DNA of 64,000 nucleotides. It comes from Chloranthus sessilifolius. Taxonomy: Eukaryota; Streptophyta; Magnoliopsida; Chloranthales; Chloranthaceae. The DNA is taken from NCBI GenBank assembly GCA_021018995.1, contig CM037588.1, positions 80,387,765 to 80,451,764 of the forward strand, in the 5' to 3' direction. This document shows positions 59,777 to 64,000 of this stretch, in pieces. The notes below the pieces were generated by a model. The model was not told where the DNA came from, did no database searches, and was given only the letters and a program-made list of their open reading frames with translations. A program made the position numbers and the translations under genes. The stretch's first letter is position 1. Each line of letters opens with the position of its first letter.

Positions 59777-61402
59777 TGTAGACAATCAAATTTGGCCCAA
59801 GGCCCGATCGAGACACATTTTGAGAGAAGCGTACCTCTGAGATTTTGAGCGCATGTATGGAACCCTTTCATAACCTTAGGAACCCTTTGAAACCCTTAGG
59901 AATTACCCTAGATTTCTTAGGAACCTTCCCAAACCCTTGGAAAGCAATCCCGACCCTTAGAACCCGTTTCGGACCTGAACCTAGTTTTCCCAAACTATAG
60001 ATAAAGGATGGTGCATCGGGACATCTACAGCCTTCTACTATGATTGAATTTTATACCATTGAAAAGTAGAAGTCGTTAGCTTTCTAACGGTCCAAGAATC
60101 ACCCCAATCGAAGTTGTGTGTGCAAAGATGTGGCGGTTCGAACCCAAGGGACAAAGAAGTAATTCAAGTGGCCACCTTAGGGAATTGGCGCAACTAATAG
60201 TTGCGCTAGTTATAAGTAGGCTTGGTGCAACTATTAGTTGTGCCAAGTCATCTTTCCCCAGATTAATCCTGGCACAACTAATAGTTGCGCCAACTTTAAA
60301 GGTATGCCCCACCTCGGGAGGCCAACTTTCAGGCACTGTATATGCACTGTTTTACTGTGCATATGCCTGGAGCAACTAATAGTTGTGCCACACATATGAA
60401 CTATAACCTCTGGTTTTTGCCTCAAAAATCGTGATTGGAGTTTGACTTGTAGACCACCTCAACCTTTGGAGTGTGTTTTGACAGCACTATTGCACCCTTT
60501 TAAAGCTTATTTGCAACCCCTATCCTCATACCCTATCATCCACCATTGGAGCTGCATTTCACACATCTCCAAGCTCCAAAAACCCTAGGAATCCTTATAT
60601 ATTAGATTACCTAATTACTAAACCCAATTAGCAACTAAACACTCTCCTAAACCACTCCTTCCCTATAAATAGAACCACCCTCCCCTTGGTTTAGGGGTTG
60701 AGAATTTTTGCCTAAGAGAGAAAGAGCTTAAGTGATAAGATCTTTATCCCTTTGGTGCACATTTCTCACACAAAAACCAGAATTCAAAAACTCCCTTGCC
60801 ACCCTTGCCATTCATCAAAAGCCCCTAGGTTAGATGTGTGTTCTACCCTAACACTCTCCTTCTATCTCTTAGCCATCCTCCTTAAGAGTTAGAACCCACT
60901 CTCAAGTCATTTAAGCATTCAAGAGCTCATCAAAAGCAAGCCACGCAAGGCTCTCCTACGGTGCTACAAGGGCCCGAGGGCTCTGGCTCTCCCCTTTCTT
61001 CTCCTATCTCTTTATAGCACTTCTCATCCTTGCATTTGTGCCGTTACGTCGCCGACTTTTTGCTAAGAGCGAGGGACACAAATAGGATCTTAGAACCCTT
61101 TGGGCAAGAAGAAGCTTCTTTTTCTCTTAGTATTTCCTTTTCATTTTGGCCATAAGTAGAGACCGCTTCAAGCGGGTTGATCGGGTGCCTAACACCTCCC
61201 CGATCGATAACCGAAGCCCCTACCCAAGAGCCTTTGGCATAGACCAGTGAACCAGAATCATATTTTTAGCACTTCGGTGCTCATAAAAATGAACTAGGTT
61301 TCCCGGGACACCAAAAGCTCCGGGTGGCAACTCCAGATTGATATCCATAAGATAGCGAGCGCATCGTCGCGACGGGATCGTCACAAATCCCACGGTTGCA
61401 CA
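59777..61402 (+). repeat. 5' LTR of the Tat-like element
   Basis: The 1626-bp LTR starts TGTAGACAATCAAATTTGG and ends GGTTGCACA. A TATA-like box CCCTATAAATAGAACC lies at about 60662-60677. Four copies of a palindromic word GCGCAACTAATAGTTGCGC occur at 60187-60389, 270-480 bp before that box. A leader-like stretch follows. Confidence 0.8.
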
Positions 61403-61404
61403 AA

Positions 61405-61421
61405 TGGCGACTCTACTAGGG
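61405..61421 (+). promoter_or_regulatory. Primer-binding site of the Tat-like element
   Basis: TGGCGACTCTACTAGGG lies 2 bp after the LTR. It resembles TGGCGACTCCACTGGGG, the site commonly used by plant Ogre/Tat elements. Confidence 0.75.
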
Positions 61422-62880
61422 ATAGCTTTTAGAGCTACTCCTTGAAATTTGGCCATTTCTTTTTTATTTTACTAACCATTTTTGCTATTTTTTTACTGGT
61501 TTTTTTATTTTCTCACCCCTACTTTTCCGTCATTTACATACCTTAGCCAATCGACAGGCTTACTTGTGTATTGTCTTTAATTTCCTTCACATTTTCGTCA
61601 TTTTTGGTGCCTTAGCCGATTGGCGAACCTACTTGTGCTTTGCAATTTAATTTCTTTACATTTTCATCATTTAAAGTGTCTTAGCTGATTGGCGGGCCTA
61701 CTTATGCAAACATATTTCGACAGTGGATGTCAACCCGTAGTGGTGGCACGGGGTCATCACCCTCTACTTTTGGACTAAAGAAAACTTCCATTAAAAAGAA
61801 TGTTTTGAAAAAAAATGGGTGAAAATTGAATCAAGAATAGGGAGCTTAATTAACTTATTTTTACGGGGTAGATTTTCAAAGGGTTGGGTTTAGGCACACA
61901 TACAACCACCTGGGTCTTAATATGGCGGCAGCCCCTAGTGGTGATGATCTAGAAAAGTCCCAGCCCACCTAGTATCTGAGAAGGCGTTTGCGCCGGAGGT
62001 ATATCGGGTGGGTTCCCATTCCTACAAAGCTTAAAACCCTTGGGGAGCATGCTAGCGAATTATACCGGACTCAAACCTTTAGGCTTTGGTGAGGAGAGAA
62101 CCGATCATATAAACAATTAGTTCTCGAAAGCCCAACTTCCACAAAAAATCAAAAATAGACCCATTTCAGGCTACTGTTCTCTACTGTCATAGAATTCTGG
62201 AGGTTCTTTTTTGCCTGGCACAAGTATTAGTTACACCAGTGAAAAAATCTCAGAATTATAATTGGCGCAACTAATAGTTCCGCCAGCTTTAAATCTGCCC
62301 ACTTTTACCTTGGCGCAACTAATAGTTGCGCTAGTGTAAAAAGGAAGCTTGTTTGACTTGGAACATGTATTAGTTGCACCAAGCCTTCCTGGACAGCAGC
62401 AACCCGAAATCTGAGGCTTTCTCTCCTCTCGAGTGTCCCGATTAGTGTGCTCAGTGCCTTTGTTTGGGCCCCGCCATCTTTGACACCCAATATGCCCCGT
62501 TGATCACAAGAAGGTGACTTCTTTTTGGCTCATTCCAGGGGATCAGGTTGTTTGCCCGATTTTTGTGCCTTCAATAGATCAAAGGTATTCCGAAGCACGT
62601 CGGAATCATCGCCGCGAGTCTCAAGTTAGGGTGCGAAAGCCACTCGAGAAGGGAATTTCAAGGCCTCAGAATCTTTATTTTCTACAAAAAAATTCTTTCA
62701 AAAAAAAATAAAAAATAAAAAATGTAAAAATAGAATCTTTGTGGTGCCGGCACAACGACATCATCTTGCCCTCCGTCGTCCCATAGGGGAAGAAGGAGGA
62801 GGATTTTTGGGCCTTATCAAAGGCACCCTTACCCAACCCGTTCTCAAAAGATGTCGTGGGTAGTGGACCTAGCTTACACC
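61422..62880. other. Untranslated leader of the Tat-like element with further palindromic words
   Basis: No substantial reading frame is seen. Four more GCGCAACTAATAGTTGCGC-type words occur at 62217-62238, 62263-62284, 62312-62332 and 62360-62380, outside the LTR. Repeated AGCCGATTGGCG phrases occur near 61550-61700. Confidence 0.6.
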
Positions 62881-64000
62881 GATCCCGACTCATCCCTGCT
62901 ACATTCTCCAGCCCACTCCCATTCGGGAGAAGCCTTCACATCCATCTCCATCACCCTATCCCCTTTTACCATTATCGATAGGTTTGGCATCCCCATTTTT
63001 CCAACCACCACTTCCCAAAATGTCTAAAATCAACCCCTTCATTCCCCATCTTTTTCCCAAGCCACTTTTCCCCACATATCCGAGTCAAACCAACCACCCA
63101 TTCCATCCACATCCCCTCAAAACCTAACACATTTCCCACCCCCACCCATGATAAACCCAACCCAAATTTCCACATTCACACCCATGCCCCATTTTCCATC
63201 TTCCACATATAGACCCAATCCACCATCCTTTACCTATGTGACCTTCATCCTATCTGACCCCCCACAAGTCCCCCCATCTTCCTGGGTCATGCCCATTTTT
63301 ACTGGGGCCATGCTCGGTTTTTTCCAAACACCCACACTTTACCCTTCATCATCCTTAAACATCCCCAACCCATTCCCCTTTGCTAATGCCCCACCCCATT
63401 CCTTCAATCCATCCCATGCCCCATCACTTACCATGGCCATGCCTAATTTTCCCTCCACATCCACCCCATCTATACCCAATCATCCCTTAAATCCACCATC
63501 CACATCCGATCCTCCTTCCATGATCATGATGGAGGAGATGTTCCATGCCTACTCCTTATGGAAGGCTTGTCAAAACACCTATCATCATTCACACCCTACG
63601 TCCATGAACTCATCCCATACCTTAGCCAACCTCCATGCTTCACTTCCCCTTGACCCCCATCAACCCCCCATAATCCACACCATCCAAACCCCTATCTCCC
63701 ACATACCCCAAGGCCCATTGGCCCAAAACCCCACCACCCATGATCTCCAAGGCCCATTGGCCTGAAACCCCACCACCCATGATCTCCAAGGACTAATGGC
63801 CCAACACCCCACCACCCACGATCTCCAAGGCCCAATGGCCCAACACCCCATCACCCATACCCAAGGATCCACGGCCCAAACCCATCAAGGGCCCACGACC
63901 CAAACCCATCAAGGTCTCATGGCCCAAACCCATCAAGGGCCCACGACCCAAATCCACCAATGACCCATGGCCCATACCCCTCAAAACCCAACGGGCCCAA
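62881..64000 (+). CDS. Proline-rich ORF of the Tat-like element, unknown function, open to the right edge
   Basis: An ATG at 63148 opens a frame of 205 codons rich in Pro, Ser, Thr and His (MINPTQISTFTPMPHFPS). It includes a more ordered stretch MIMMEEMFHAYSLWKACQNT. One stop at 63763-63765 interrupts a repeat array, and the same frame continues open beyond it to about 63960. The C-rich strand upstream of 63148 (from about 62880) has similar composition but contains stops. I recognise no domain. Position suggests either the low-complexity N-terminal part of gag or the separate upstream ORF of Ogre-like elements. Confidence 0.45.
63705..63960 (+). repeat. In-frame tandem repeats (39-bp then 24-bp units)
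   Basis: Four copies of a 39-bp unit encode variants of DLQGPLAQNPTTH. They are followed by about four 24-bp units encoding GPTTQTHQ variants. Units differ by a few bases and mostly keep frame. Confidence 0.8.

Larger units (their letters stand above)
59777..64000 (+). mobile_element. Tat-like LTR retrotransposon, 5' part (runs off the right edge)
   Basis: The 5' LTR 59777-61402 interrupts the Tekay-3 reverse transcriptase. It is followed by a primer site and at least 2.6 kb of internal sequence with a proline-rich reading frame. The primer site matches what I recall for Ogre/Tat elements (tRNA-Arg type). The other LTR and pol are outside the window, so clade assignment rests on the primer site and LTR features. 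Confidence 0.75.

Noticed and set aside
63660..63984. Minus-strand Gly/Trp-rich ORFs opposite the proline-rich repeats
   Set aside because: They are the complement of a C-rich in-frame repeat; the plus strand has the more natural protein and the element is plus-oriented.

Overview
The window is nuclear DNA of a flowering plant, very probably a dicot. The evidence is an intron-containing R2R3-MYB gene with plant splice sites and a dense stack of plant-type retrotransposons: Tekay/Del chromoviruses, Athila/Tat-type elements, plant L1-like LINEs, a TRIM and MITEs. I cannot name the species. Only one gene looks intact, the MYB gene at 21345-23313. Nearly everything else is transposon DNA, mostly decayed by stop codons, frameshifts and deletions.

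Left part (1-20253). An Athila/Tat-like LTR element on the minus strand runs off the left edge (gag 1-306, primer site 577-594, 5' LTR 601-2043). It abuts an L1-like LINE (2044-3160 continuing at 15577-17300). The LINE is split by a full-length Tekay-type element (Tekay-1, 3161-15571, minus strand, target duplication TAATG). Tekay-1 carries an additional gene of the plant transposon-protein type between its integrase and its 3' LTR, with its own TATA box, and that gene is itself split by a MITE-like element. A tRNA-like relic, a second LINE relic on the minus strand and a 264-bp TRIM follow.

Gene island (20254-26391). About 6 kb is mostly low-copy sequence. It holds the subgroup-14 (RAX/MYB36-type) MYB gene of three exons, with a TATA box, a GA-repeat leader and two small CACTA-type MITEs downstream.

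Right part (26392-64000). A second Athila-like element on the minus strand (3' LTR 26392-27997, internal sequence from 27998) served as a target for three later insertions. These are Tekay-2 (30302-42676, duplication GGAGA, 3.8-kb LTRs, integrase core deleted), a gag-only Tekay derivative on the plus strand (42773-55348, duplication GTAGA, no pol) and a third Tekay-like remnant (55865-59776). The gag-only element was then hit three times by solo LTRs (46450-47890, 49331-50787 and 51135-53269, each with a 5-bp duplication). The third Tekay remnant is cut by a Tat-like element (59777 to the right edge). Target duplications let the order of insertion be read.

The most unusual pattern is that each unrelated LTR family carries its own short word, usually palindromic, repeated about four to fifteen times in the LTR. 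In Tekay-1 and the Tat-like element the word also recurs inside the element; in Tekay-1 it lies beside a second TATA box in front of the additional gene. All coordinates and boundaries come from reading the sequence; no alignment or database search was run.
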